From assembly GCA_017524165.1 (NCBI GenBank), contig JAFWUH010000002.1, positions 22,935 to 86,934 of the forward strand: a DNA stretch of 64,000 nucleotides, given 5' to 3'. The stretch comes from Clostridia bacterium (GTDB lineage Bacteria > Bacillota > Clostridia > Oscillospirales > Acutalibacteraceae). Each line of letters opens with the position of its first letter. The first letter of the stretch is position 1. The notes under the pieces were generated by a model. The model saw only the letters and a program-made list of their open reading frames with translations. It did not search any database and was not told where the DNA came from. This document shows positions 1 through 8,200 of this stretch, in pieces. The translations under genes and the position numbers were made by a program.

Positions 1-16
1 TGCTTCTGTTAAGCGG

Positions 17-45
17 TTGATTTTTTGTATTTTTTATGGTATAAT
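17..45 (+). promoter_or_regulatory. Sigma-A type promoter for the LtrA-like gene
   Basis: A TTGATT -35 box at 17-22 and a perfect TATAAT -10 box at 40-45 are separated by 17 bases. Transcription would start near 52 and leave a leader of about 100 bases, which contains a short hairpin (TCGGT/ACCGA near 62-75), before the start codon at 149. Assigned from consensus match and spacing only. Confidence 0.55.
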
Positions 46-148
46 CTAATCAATATTTACCGTCGGTAGCACCGATCTTGTCGTAGGAGAACGGTAGGGA
101 TGCGGCGGTCCGCTTCGGGTTAAATTGATGAAATGAGAGCGTTGGATC

Positions 149-1288
149 ATGATAAAAGAACAACCGGAGAAGAAAGAAAAAAAGGTCGAGTATATTGAGC
201 TCATCTATGATTTGATTTTCGTTTATATGATTGGCAGAAATAATTTGATCTTACACCATATCACCAACGGCTTTGTGGACGGAGGGGCATTTCTCAACTA
301 TATTCTTTGCACCTTTGCCGTGATCCAGATGTGGACGATGACTACCTATTACATCAATGTCTACGGACAGCACAGTGTGCGGGATCATATCATGATGTTT
401 GTCAATATGTTTCTGCTTTATTTTGTGGGTGAAAGTACCCGAAGCGACTGGCAGGACTACCACACCCAATACCATGTTGCATGGGCGCTGATCCTGATCA
501 ATATTGCTCTGCAATACATGATCGAATACCGCAACCGTCGGGATGAAGCGGAACACCGGAAAAGAATTGTGCGTATGGGTACGGTGATCCTTGGTGAAGC
601 GCTGCTGATCTTTGGCGCGATCGCTGAGTTTCGGATGTTTGAAACCTCGTTCCTTTCCTTTGTTGCCCTTGGCGCAAGTATTCTTGTAACCGCATTTACC
701 GGAAAAGAAAACGGAAAAAACGCAGTGGATTTTCCCCATTTGTCCGAGCGGGTCATGCTCTATGTAGTGTTTACTTTCGGCGAGATGATCATTGCTGTTT
801 CAAGTTACTTTGGCGAAAAGGTGGACTTGAACAGTCTCTATTTTTCCGCTATGAGCTTTTTGATTGTCGTCGGACTTTTCTTGTCCTACGGTGTGTTATA
901 CGATCGCTTGATTGACCGGGAAATGAAAACGAACGGGATCGGATATATTCTCACGCATATTTTTATCATTTTTGCATTGAATAATATTACGGCAGCGCTT
1001 GAATTTATGAGAAACGACGCGGTCGATCTGATGGCAAAAATACTGTTCATTACTTTGTCGCTGATCCTCTATTACGCCTGTTTTATTCTGTTGCACCGCT
1101 ACATCAAAACCAACTGTAAACCCGGCTTCGGTTTTCTCCTTGCGGCAGTCTTTATCGGGATTCTTTTCACAGGGGCGATGTTCTGTATGCGCCGCCAAAT
1201 GTATATCAATATTGCGCTGACGGTGATCTTTGTTTTCGCCCTTTTCGGTCTGTTGTGTTTTTATGCGAAAAGCGAAGAGAAACCGTAA
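149..1288 (+). CDS. LtrA-like low-temperature-requirement family membrane protein
   Basis: The 379-residue product is almost entirely hydrophobic, with about ten predicted membrane segments. Near residue 14 it carries the motif VEYIELIYDLIFVY, which corresponds to the (V)ELFYDLIFV signature of the bacterial low temperature requirement A (LtrA) family. The family was named from a Listeria mutant that failed to grow in the cold. Its biochemical role is not settled, so only the family is assigned. The ATG at 149 starts just before the charged N-terminal segment that precedes the motif. The gene has its own promoter and is followed 52 bases later by an alcohol dehydrogenase on the same strand, without an obvious terminator, so read-through is likely. 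Confidence 0.8.
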   Translation: MIKEQPEKKEKKVEYIELIYDLIFVYMIGRNNLILHHITNGFVDGGAFLNYILCTFAVIQMWTMTTYYINVYGQHSVRDHIMMFVNMFLLYFVGESTRSDWQDYHTQYHVAWALILINIALQYMIEYRNRRDEAEHRKRIVRMGTVILGEALLIFGAIAEFRMFETSFLSFVALGASILVTAFTGKENGKNAVDFPHLSERVMLYVVFTFGEMIIAVSSYFGEKVDLNSLYFSAMSFLIVVGLFLSYGVLYDRLIDREMKTNGIGYILTHIFIIFALNNITAALEFMRNDAVDLMAKILFITLSLILYYACFILLHRYIKTNCKPGFGFLLAAVFIGILFTGAMFCMRRQMYINIALTVIFVFALFGLLCFYAKSEEKP

Positions 1289-1340
1289 AAAAATAATTTA
1301 AAATTTGATTCCACACCCAAAAAATAACGGAGGGAAAAAC

Positions 1341-2507
1341 ATGCTTGGAAATTTCAGTTATCACAATGCAACCAAACTTTATTTCGGAGAAGATTCTCTT
1401 CAATACCTGAAGCAAGAATTGCCGAAATACGGCAACAATGTCGTGCTGATCTACGGTGGCGGATCTATTAAAAAGAACGGGATCTATGATCAGGTGATCG
1501 CCATTTTAAAGGAAAGCGGTAAAAATATTGCCGAAGATGCCGGCGTCATGCCCAATCCGACGGCAGATAAACTGCGTGAGGGTGTAAAGATCGCCAAAGC
1601 GCACCACGCGGATTTGTTGCTCGCGGTGGGCGGCGGTTCCTGTTGTGACTATGCGAAAGCGGTATCGGTTTCGGTCCATTGCGACGAGGATCCGTGGGAT
1701 AAATATTACGCGCGGTTTGAAGAACCCGACTGCGAGATTGTCCCGGTGGGATGTATTTTGACGATGGCGGGCACCGGCTCTGAAATGAACGGCGGCGCGG
1801 TGATCACCAATCACGACACCAAGCAGAAGATCGGTCATGTTTTTGGGGAAGAAGTCATGCCGAAATTTTCCATTCTGAATCCGCGCTTTACCATGAGTCT
1901 GCCGAAGCGTCAAATGGTCGCGGGAATTTATGATATTTTCAATCATATTTGCGAGCAGTATTTTTCGGGAGAGGACGATAATGTCAGCGACGATTTGGCA
2001 GAGGCGTTAATGAAATCGGTCATCCGAAATGCGTTGGTCGCTGTGGACGATCCGGAGAATTACGAGGCGCGTTCCAATATTATGTGGGCGGCAACCTGGG
2101 CGCTCAACACCTTGATTTCCCGTGGCAAGACCACCGACTGGATGGTTCATATGCTCGGTCAGGCGGCAGGAGCCTATACCGATGCCACGCATGGGATGAC
2201 GCTCTCAGCGGTTTCGTTGCCGTATTACCGCTGCATCATGCCTTATGGCTTGCCGAAGTTTCGCAAATTTGCCGTTGATGTCTGGGGTGTGATACCGGCA
2301 GGAAAAACAGATCAGGAGATCGCGCGGGAAGGACTTGCGGCGTTGGAAAACTGGATGAAAAAAATCGGCGTTGCCATGAAGCTTTCCGAGCTCGGCGCGA
2401 CCGAGGAAATGATAGAGGGTATCGCCGATGCGACCCTCATCCTGGACGGCGGATACAAGGTGCTTGATCGCGGTGAAATTGTTCGGATACTGAAAGAAAG
2501 TCTTTAA
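1341..2507 (+). CDS. Iron-containing alcohol dehydrogenase (butanol dehydrogenase-like)
   Basis: The 388-residue product matches group III Fe-dependent alcohol dehydrogenases of the NAD(P)H-dependent butanol dehydrogenase/YqhD type, which reduce aldehydes to alcohols during fermentation. The N-terminal Rossmann-like half has the GGGS-x2-D-x2-K cofactor motif (GGGSCCDYAK). The C-terminal helical half carries the metal ligands: Asp and His in YDIFNHICE, and two His in the stretch with VHMLGQ and ATHGMT. The start at 1341 is preferred over an upstream ATG at 1305 because GGAGGG lies about 6 bases before it and the family normally begins with a segment like MLGNFSYHN. The flavin reductase starts 31 bases downstream with its own GGAGG, which suggests co-transcription. 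Confidence 0.92.
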   Translation: MLGNFSYHNATKLYFGEDSLQYLKQELPKYGNNVVLIYGGGSIKKNGIYDQVIAILKESGKNIAEDAGVMPNPTADKLREGVKIAKAHHADLLLAVGGGSCCDYAKAVSVSVHCDEDPWDKYYARFEEPDCEIVPVGCILTMAGTGSEMNGGAVITNHDTKQKIGHVFGEEVMPKFSILNPRFTMSLPKRQMVAGIYDIFNHICEQYFSGEDDNVSDDLAEALMKSVIRNALVAVDDPENYEARSNIMWAATWALNTLISRGKTTDWMVHMLGQAAGAYTDATHGMTLSAVSLPYYRCIMPYGLPKFRKFAVDVWGVIPAGKTDQEIAREGLAALENWMKKIGVAMKLSELGATEEMIEGIADATLILDGGYKVLDRGEIVRILKESL

Positions 2508-2538
2508 AAAAATTGTCAAGCAAACGGAGGAGATTATC

Positions 2539-3102
2539 ATGAAAAAACAAATTCAAACCACAGAAGCCATTTTCCCTATGCCGGTACTGCTTATTTCGAC
2601 CTTCAATGAAGACGGAACGGTCGATGTCATGAACGCGGCGTGGGGCACCATGCTGGAACGCGACATGGTTGCACTCAACCTGACAGAAACGCACAAGACG
2701 GTTCAGAATATCAAAGCCAACCGCGGCTTTGTCATCCACATTGCGGACGCAAAGCATGTGGTGGAGGCGGACTGGTTCGGTATCGCCAGCGGCAACAAAG
2801 ATCCGGAAAAGTTCAAAAAATCCGGACTGACTTTTATCGAATCAACATTGGTTCATGCGCCGATTATCAACGAATTTCCTATTGCGCTGGAATGTGAATT
2901 TGTGGAATATCAGAATGATGCGACCGGCATCGGGGTTATCGGTAAGGTGCTTCGCACTTCGGTCGAAGAAAACCATCTGAAAGACGGTCGAGTGGATATT
3001 GATTCGCTGGAAGCGATTGCGTTTGATCCTTATACAAACGGCTACTACAAGGTCGGCGGCAGAGTCGGAAACGCGTTTCAGGACGGATTGAAACTAAAAT
3101 AA
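2539..3102 (+). CDS. Flavin reductase-like (FMN-binding split barrel) protein
   Basis: The 187-residue product resembles the flavin reductase-like domain family (flavoredoxin and related proteins), small FMN-binding split beta-barrels that pass electrons between reduced cofactors and partners. Typical features are the N-terminal strand pattern FPMPVLLISTFNEDG, the segment NLTETHKTVQNI that replaces the usual flavin phosphate loop, and IPGK-like regions toward the end. There is no membrane segment, so the protein is cytoplasmic. GGAGGAG sits about 8 bases before the ATG. It closes the short plus-strand group and is followed at once by a bidirectional terminator. The physiological electron partner cannot be read from the sequence. 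Confidence 0.85.
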   Translation: MKKQIQTTEAIFPMPVLLISTFNEDGTVDVMNAAWGTMLERDMVALNLTETHKTVQNIKANRGFVIHIADAKHVVEADWFGIASGNKDPEKFKKSGLTFIESTLVHAPIINEFPIALECEFVEYQNDATGIGVIGKVLRTSVEENHLKDGRVDIDSLEAIAFDPYTNGYYKVGGRVGNAFQDGLKLK

Positions 3103-3150
3103 AAAAATAGGGTAGATATCAGGAAATTTCCGGGTATCTGCCCTATTTTT
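3103..3150. terminator. Bidirectional rho-independent terminator
   Basis: An inverted repeat with arms AAAATAGGGTAGATA and TATCTGCCCTATTTT (one G-T pair) surrounds a short AT-rich loop. It has A-runs on one side and T-runs on the other, so it can end transcription from both the flavin reductase gene and the convergent Rieske oxidoreductase gene. Confidence 0.85.
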
Positions 3151-3172
3151 ATCGGTATCTGTTCCGTAGATA

Positions 3173-4462
3173 TTATTTGGCGTTGGCAGGATTATCGAGA
3201 ACCTTGCCGTCTTCGGTAAAACGAGAACCGTGGCAGGGACAATCCCATGACCGTTCCGCGGCATTCCATTTGAGTGCGCATCCGAGATGCGGGCAGCGTT
3301 TCGTTGAAATCGTGAGTAAATTTTTTGTTGCTTCAAAACCGTTTACCAACAACTGCGGTTTTAAAATACTTCTTGACGGATTGAAAACATCGGCATAATC
3401 ATTCACTTTGCCGAGTATTCGATCGTTCAGTATCATCGCGGCTGTCATGGCGCCGGTCATCCCCCATTTGTTAAAACCGCTTGCAACATAGAAATTATGC
3501 GTTCTTTTTGCGTATTGCCCGATATAGGGAATATCGTCGAGGGACATACAGTCCTGTGCCGCCCAACGGAATTTTTCTTTTGCCTGCGGATAAGCCTTTT
3601 CGGCAAATCGGCGAAGTTCCTGCCAATTACCGCCTTTTTGTCCGGTTCGGTGTCCGCCGCCGCCAAGCAGAAGATGACCGCCGTAATTGCGGAACGATAA
3701 GCCTGTTTTGCATTCATCCACATACATGCCGTCGAGCGACTGGGCGTTTTCCAAGGCAATAACATAGGAACGGTGCTGATAAAGCTTTAAAAAATAACTG
3801 CCGTGCTTATTGATAAACGGAAAATGGGTGGTTGCAATGACGCTGTCGGCAATAATTCTTCCGCGATCCGTGACGGCGGTGGTTCCAATCATTTCACGAA
3901 CAAAGGTGTTTTCGTATATATTCAAGTCTTTACAGACGGCGGCAAGAAATTTTAGCGGATGAAACTGTGCCTGGCGGGGAAATTTCACTGCACCGGCAGT
4001 CTGCAACGGCAGGTTTATTCGATCGCAAAATACGGCGGAAACCCCCATTTTATGCAAAGCTTCTATTTCTGCTTCAAGCATCTTCCGATTGTCAATACTG
4101 TACACATAGTTGTCCTTTATTTCATAATCACAATCGACTTTTTTGCAAAGCTCGGCATACAAATGGCACGCCGCCCGGTTGGCGGCAAGATATCGCTGTG
4201 CCGTTTCTAAGCCATACGATTTCACTATTTTATGGTAGATCAGACCGTGCTGACAGGTGATTTTAGCGGTAGTATTCTGCGTGGTGCCGGAACAGAGGCG
4301 GTTTTTTTCAACCAGCACATATTTTATGCCGCTTTGGTGCAGAAGATACGCCGTCAGGATCCCCGCGATCCCTCCGCCGATGATCAGTACATCGGTGCGG
4401 ATATCCTTGTCTAACTGCACAAAACGGGGCAGTTGAGCCGTTTCTTGCCAGATTGATTCCAT
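3173..4462 (-). CDS. FAD-dependent oxidoreductase with C-terminal Rieske domain (YhfW-like)
   Basis: The 429-residue product has a DAO-type FAD domain opening with VLIIGGGIAGILTA, followed by a C-terminal Rieske [2Fe-2S] domain with CPHLGC and CPCHGSRF (two Cys and two His ligands). This two-domain layout is that of Bacillus YhfW-like proteins. The substrate is unknown, though related DAO enzymes oxidise amines or glycine. The start at 4462 is chosen because GAGGG lies 7 bases upstream and the FAD motif then falls about 25 residues in; a longer reading from 4576 has no Shine-Dalgarno support. The Rieske domain stops soon after its second motif (DGKVLDNPANAK), so it is short but has all four ligands. 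It converges on the flavin reductase and diverges from the recombinase module. Confidence 0.88.
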   Translation of the reverse strand: MESIWQETAQLPRFVQLDKDIRTDVLIIGGGIAGILTAYLLHQSGIKYVLVEKNRLCSGTTQNTTAKITCQHGLIYHKIVKSYGLETAQRYLAANRAACHLYAELCKKVDCDYEIKDNYVYSIDNRKMLEAEIEALHKMGVSAVFCDRINLPLQTAGAVKFPRQAQFHPLKFLAAVCKDLNIYENTFVREMIGTTAVTDRGRIIADSVIATTHFPFINKHGSYFLKLYQHRSYVIALENAQSLDGMYVDECKTGLSFRNYGGHLLLGGGGHRTGQKGGNWQELRRFAEKAYPQAKEKFRWAAQDCMSLDDIPYIGQYAKRTHNFYVASGFNKWGMTGAMTAAMILNDRILGKVNDYADVFNPSRSILKPQLLVNGFEATKNLLTISTKRCPHLGCALKWNAAERSWDCPCHGSRFTEDGKVLDNPANAK

Positions 4463-4613
4463 TGCAGTCCCTCTTTTTTGTTTTTTTACCGATAGTGTTT
4501 GCACAAACGGTCTTTCTATTCCGATTGAAAGTGTAATTTGATCGCGGTTTAAACATGAAAGCAATGCAACCGACATAAATATTAGGGAAAGAAATGTCGG
4601 GAGGGTCTGCGGT

Positions 4614-4796
4614 ATGAAGAAAACAAGGTATTCTGTGGTTCATGTATTTACCGAACAGCGGGAAGAACAACGCAAACAAAAGATCAATGCTGCCATCAGG
4701 AAGCTTTGTATTTTGGAAATGGAACAAGCAGGCGGTTCGGGAATTTTTTATGACAGCTGTTTTGACCCTGCAAAAGAGGAAAACAGTCCATGTTGA
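4614..4796 (+). CDS. Small hypothetical protein coupled to the recombinase
   Basis: This 60-codon frame is too short for firm homology but looks real. GGGAGGG lies about 8 bases before the ATG, and the TGA at 4794-4796 overlaps the recombinase start (ATG at 4790), so translation is probably coupled. The product is charged, with an EQREEQRKQKINAAIRKL helix, and has two Cys near the end. Small proteins of this kind are common just upstream of large serine recombinases in clostridial elements. A role in excision control is possible but is only inferred from position. Confidence 0.6.
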   Translation: MKKTRYSVVHVFTEQREEQRKQKINAAIRKLCILEMEQAGGSGIFYDSCFDPAKEENSPC

Positions 4797-6376
4797 CGCA
4801 GGTTGCGGATATTTATGTTCGCCTTTCGTCAGAGGACAGGGATAAGAGATTTGTTACAGAGGAAAGCGAAAGTATTCAGAATCAAAAAACGATGCTGGTG
4901 AACTACTGTGTCGAGAAGGGCTGGCAAATCAACGGAATCTATGCCGATGAAGATTACAGCGGCGCGGACGCCAACCGTCCCGCCTGGCAACAGGTGCTGA
5001 AAGACTGCGAGGAAGGCAGATGTTCCATCGTTGTCTGCAAAACACAGTCCCGTTTTTCCCGAGATATGGAGATGATCGAGCGCTATCTTCACGGCAAATT
5101 CCCCGAGTGGGGCGTGCGGTTTGTCGGGGTAGTAGACAATGCGGATACAAATGTTAAAGGCAACAAAAAAGCCCGTCAAATCAACGGTCTTATCAATGAG
5201 TGGTATTTAGAGGATCTGTCCGAGAATATTAAATCAACCCTTCGTTCTAAAAGAAAAAACGGCGAATTTGTCGGTTCGTTTGCGCCGTACGGTTATCTGG
5301 TGGATCCGGTCAATAAAAATCATCTTATCGTGGATGAGATCGCGGCGCCGGTGGTTCAGCGGATATTTGAACTCTGCATACAAGGATTTGGGTATGTCAG
5401 TATCGCTAAAATGCTGAATGACGAAAGGATTCCGCCGCCGTGTGAGCACAAAAAAATGCTTGGCAGCAGGTATTATAACGGCAATTACGAAAAAAATTCG
5501 GCACCCGAAAAAACATGGTCGGATTCTGCCGTTTGTACGATTCTTCGCCGGTTTGAGTATACAGGCGCTTTGGTGCAGGGCAGGCAGGAGGTTGTCAACT
5601 ACAAAACAGGTAAACGCCGCAAAAAGCCCGAAAGCCAATGGGATATTGTCGAGCATAGCCATGAGCCGATCATCTCCACAGAAACTTTTTTTCGGGCGCA
5701 GGAAATTCGGCAGACCAGAGGGAAAAGCCAAAAAATACCGGGCGGCAGTTGCTACGCGCTTGCAAAAAAGGTGTTTTGCGGGGATTGCGGCAATACCATG
5801 TGGAAAATGAGCTATCAGCTTCGGGACGGACGGTATCAGTATCTTTGTTGCCGAACCCGAAAGACCGCCAACGGAATTTGCAAGAATGAACACAGCATAC
5901 GCCTGGACGAATTAGAAGAAATAGTAGTCCGGGAAATCAACCAACTGCTGGCGCTTTACTATGATCGAAAACAAATCGGGAAGTTGGCGTGGCAAAACAA
6001 GGACAAGAAGAAAGAAAAGTCCCTTGACGCGCAAATAAAGGAAATGGAAAATACCGTAAAACGGCTTCGTTCCAGGCTGCCACAGATGTATGCGGATAAG
6101 CTGGACGGCATAATTTCCGCAGAGGAATTTACCGTTTTTCGGGAAAGGTATCAAAGCGAGGCGTTGAAAACAGAAAAGCGCGTCCGCGACTTAAAAACGA
6201 TGCTTTCGGCATGTACCGACAGTAAGATGCCGCCGGATACGGAATCCGTGCTTAAAAAATACCGGAACATTGAAACGCTGACCTTTGACATCGCCAATGA
6301 ATTTATCAGCAAAATCTATGTCGGCAGGTTGCAGGAAAATCATCAGCGGGAAATTAAAATTGAGTGGAAAATTTGA
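4790..6376 (+). CDS. Large serine recombinase (SpoIVCA/TnpX-type)
   Basis: The 528-residue protein has the full large serine recombinase layout. An N-terminal resolvase domain has the catalytic Ser13 in YVRLSSED, with the arginine-bearing SRFSRD segment further on. A recombinase (DNA-binding) domain runs from about 180 to 300 (APYGY...). A zinc ribbon has CGDCG and a later CC pair near 330-360. A basic coiled coil occupies about 400-470. Such enzymes integrate and excise elements at specific att sites. AAAGAGGA precedes the ATG at 4790, which overlaps the stop of the small upstream gene. It is transcribed toward the HipA-like gene and the truncated cwlD-like gene about 1.2 kb away. Its size matches SpoIVCA, the enzyme that excises the Bacillus skin element, but family membership alone does not prove that role. 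Confidence 0.93.
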   Translation: MLTQVADIYVRLSSEDRDKRFVTEESESIQNQKTMLVNYCVEKGWQINGIYADEDYSGADANRPAWQQVLKDCEEGRCSIVVCKTQSRFSRDMEMIERYLHGKFPEWGVRFVGVVDNADTNVKGNKKARQINGLINEWYLEDLSENIKSTLRSKRKNGEFVGSFAPYGYLVDPVNKNHLIVDEIAAPVVQRIFELCIQGFGYVSIAKMLNDERIPPPCEHKKMLGSRYYNGNYEKNSAPEKTWSDSAVCTILRRFEYTGALVQGRQEVVNYKTGKRRKKPESQWDIVEHSHEPIISTETFFRAQEIRQTRGKSQKIPGGSCYALAKKVFCGDCGNTMWKMSYQLRDGRYQYLCCRTRKTANGICKNEHSIRLDELEEIVVREINQLLALYYDRKQIGKLAWQNKDKKKEKSLDAQIKEMENTVKRLRSRLPQMYADKLDGIISAEEFTVFRERYQSEALKTEKRVRDLKTMLSACTDSKMPPDTESVLKKYRNIETLTFDIANEFISKIYVGRLQENHQREIKIEWKI

Positions 6377-6507
6377 ACGGGAACAAGGGGAACCATTCAC
6401 GGTTGAATTTTAAGACCGTATGATGTATAATAATATCTGCTGAACCAATGCGCTTATTCAGCAGACATGGTAATAAACCTGATAGGAAGAGGAAAGGAGA
6501 CCGGACT

Positions 6508-7545
6508 TTGAAAGATCTTGAAATTTTAAGTCGGGATACCGTGGTGGCTCTTTGGCGGAACGATCAACTTCAGGTCATAAATAATGATTTATTGCCGTTA
6601 TATTTAAGACGGGTAAGAAATGTAAAATCCTGGTTGGAAACAAGAGCAATTGACGCGCACAGGGCAAATTCCCGTTTGCTGAAAAAGGCGTTGCGGCTTG
6701 CCGAAAAAGACGATATTTCAACCGTGCTTCATGTGAATGCCGCAACGATTACCGACACCTATTGGGTACGCGCAATCGGCAGTGATTTAAAATATGAAGA
6801 TGTTCGATTTCAAAAAGACTATTTCTCCAATCTTGCTTTAAGAGGACTTTATTCGAGCTTTAATTCTGCCGCAAAGCGTAAGGATACGAAAACGCCTGAA
6901 CTTACCAATATCGGTAGCTTTGAGAAGTGCTGGAAACTCCGCCGCGGCAAATGGTGGATTTATAAATCCGCCAATCAGAAAGAACAGTTTTCAGAACTGT
7001 TTGTGTATGAATTGGGAGAAGCACTTGGGATGAATATGGCCTATTACGAGAAAGGGAACAAGTGTGTGAAATCACTTGATTTCACCGACACCGCAAAGGT
7101 TATTTTTGAACCCGCCCTTTCGTTTATGGGCGATGAAGAAGATTATCTTAAGGTTATAGAAAAGCTCCGGGAACTGTGTCCCCGGGCAATACCGGACTAT
7201 ATTCAAATGATTTTTCTTGATACTATAACCGCTAACCCCGATAGACATACGGGAAACTTTGGACTTTTGCGTGATGTAAAAACCGGAAAGCTTTTAGGTC
7301 TTGCGCCAAACTTTGATAACAATATGGCGCTGATTGCCCGCGGTTATCCGACAGGGAAATCAAAAAACGATTTTCTGATTATGCTCTTTCGTGACATGCT
7401 TGCAAAATGTCCGGAATATAAGCAATACATTCCTGAAGTCACGGAACAAACGGTTAAAAGGATTGTGAAAAAGCTCAATATGAAGGTGAAGTCAAAAGCA
7501 GTCATTGATTTCGTCATGAGCCGTTACGATGAAATATGGCAATAA
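6508..7545 (+). CDS. HipA/CtkA-like protein kinase-fold protein
   Basis: The C-terminal half carries HipA-type kinase motifs: NPDRHTGNFG with the catalytic Asp at about residue 245, and NFDNN with the metal-binding Asp at about 270. WWIYKSANQ near the middle may supply the ATP-binding Lys. HipA-like proteins are Ser/Thr kinases, and in toxin-antitoxin pairs HipB-type partners restrain them. No HipB-like HTH gene is next to this one, so it may be a stand-alone kinase of the CtkA type. TTG at 6508 is chosen as start (345 residues) because AAGGAGA lies 7 bases upstream; an ATG at 6448 has no such site. It sits between the recombinase and the broken amidase, so it is probably cargo of the same element. 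Confidence 0.7.
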   Translation: MKDLEILSRDTVVALWRNDQLQVINNDLLPLYLRRVRNVKSWLETRAIDAHRANSRLLKKALRLAEKDDISTVLHVNAATITDTYWVRAIGSDLKYEDVRFQKDYFSNLALRGLYSSFNSAAKRKDTKTPELTNIGSFEKCWKLRRGKWWIYKSANQKEQFSELFVYELGEALGMNMAYYEKGNKCVKSLDFTDTAKVIFEPALSFMGDEEDYLKVIEKLRELCPRAIPDYIQMIFLDTITANPDRHTGNFGLLRDVKTGKLLGLAPNFDNNMALIARGYPTGKSKNDFLIMLFRDMLAKCPEYKQYIPEVTEQTVKRIVKKLNMKVKSKAVIDFVMSRYDEIWQ

Positions 7546-7620
7546 GCCAAATTCCTTATAACAAAAATAACGCCAAATATAGTATTGGCAAACGCGCCGC
7601 ATGGTGGGTTTGACGGCGGC
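7546..7620. other. Candidate element/chromosome junction (att site)
   Basis: Just after the HipA-like stop codon the sequence turns within about 60 bases into a well-conserved amidase reading frame, joining exactly at the His-Gly-Gly motif (CATGGTGGG at 7600-7608). No ribosome binding site, signal peptide or first beta-strand precedes it. This is what is expected where a serine recombinase has crossed over inside a gene. The exact crossover dinucleotide cannot be fixed without the other junction, and I found no second copy of this core in the window. Confidence 0.5.
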
Positions 7621-8163
7621 GCCGTCGCCTATGACGGAACGGTGGAGAAAGAGATCAATCTGAATATCGCCTTGCGACTGCAAAAAATGTTGCAGTTTTG
7701 CGGCGCAGAGGTTATTATGACGCGCACCGAGGATACGGCGACCGACACCCGATCGGACGAAACGGTTGCACGGCGCAAAAAAAGTGATCTGCAAAATCGT
7801 TTGGGATTGATGGAGCAGTATGCCGATGCCGTTTATGTCAGCATTCATTTGAATAAATTTACCACTGGTGCCGCCAGCGGTGCACAGGTCTTCTATACGC
7901 CGAATTTTCCGGAGGCGGCGCGACTGGGTCAATGCATTCAGGATTCCTTTGTGGCGTCGCTGCAGCCTGAAAATACCCGCGTGATCAAGGAGGGCACGAA
8001 AAGCACCTATCTTTTAAAGAATGCCAAGGTTCCGGCGGTGATCGTGGAGTGCGGCTTTTTAAGCAATCGTCAGGAGTTGGAAAGGTTAAAATCCGATGAT
8101 TATCAAGCGAAGCTGTCTTTTGTGATCTTGCAAGGAATTTTGAAGTATCGGGAACAGGAGTAA
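7585..8163 (+). pseudogene. cwlD: 5'-truncated CwlD-like N-acetylmuramoyl-L-alanine amidase
   Basis: The frame encodes an amidase_3 domain closest in pattern to CwlD, the spore cortex amidase. It has HGGFDGGAV (zinc His), an EKEINL Glu, SIHLNK (zinc His), YLLKNAKVPAV and VECGFLSN (catalytic Glu). All zinc and catalytic positions after the break are present. The normal N-terminus is missing: there is no signal anchor, the usual D-x-GHGG strand is replaced by NAPHGG, and the only start is a TTG at 7585 without a Shine-Dalgarno. The frame runs back open to the HipA-like TAA at 7545. I read it as the 3' half of a gene split by the recombinase element, which excision could restore. A degenerate but expressed short form cannot be excluded. 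radA follows. Confidence 0.75.
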
Positions 8164-8200
8164 CCTATCGCCCAAAAAGCAGAACGAGAGGATGAATAAA

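Noticed and set aside
4463-4613. SigE- or SigK-type mother-cell promoter before the recombinase module
   Set aside because: The only -10-like string (CATAAATA) lacks a matching -35 element at the right distance, so a sporulation promoter cannot be supported from sequence.
5234-5893. 219-codon antisense frame within the recombinase gene
   Set aside because: The sense strand encodes a full-length recombinase with all motifs, so the antisense frame is incidental.
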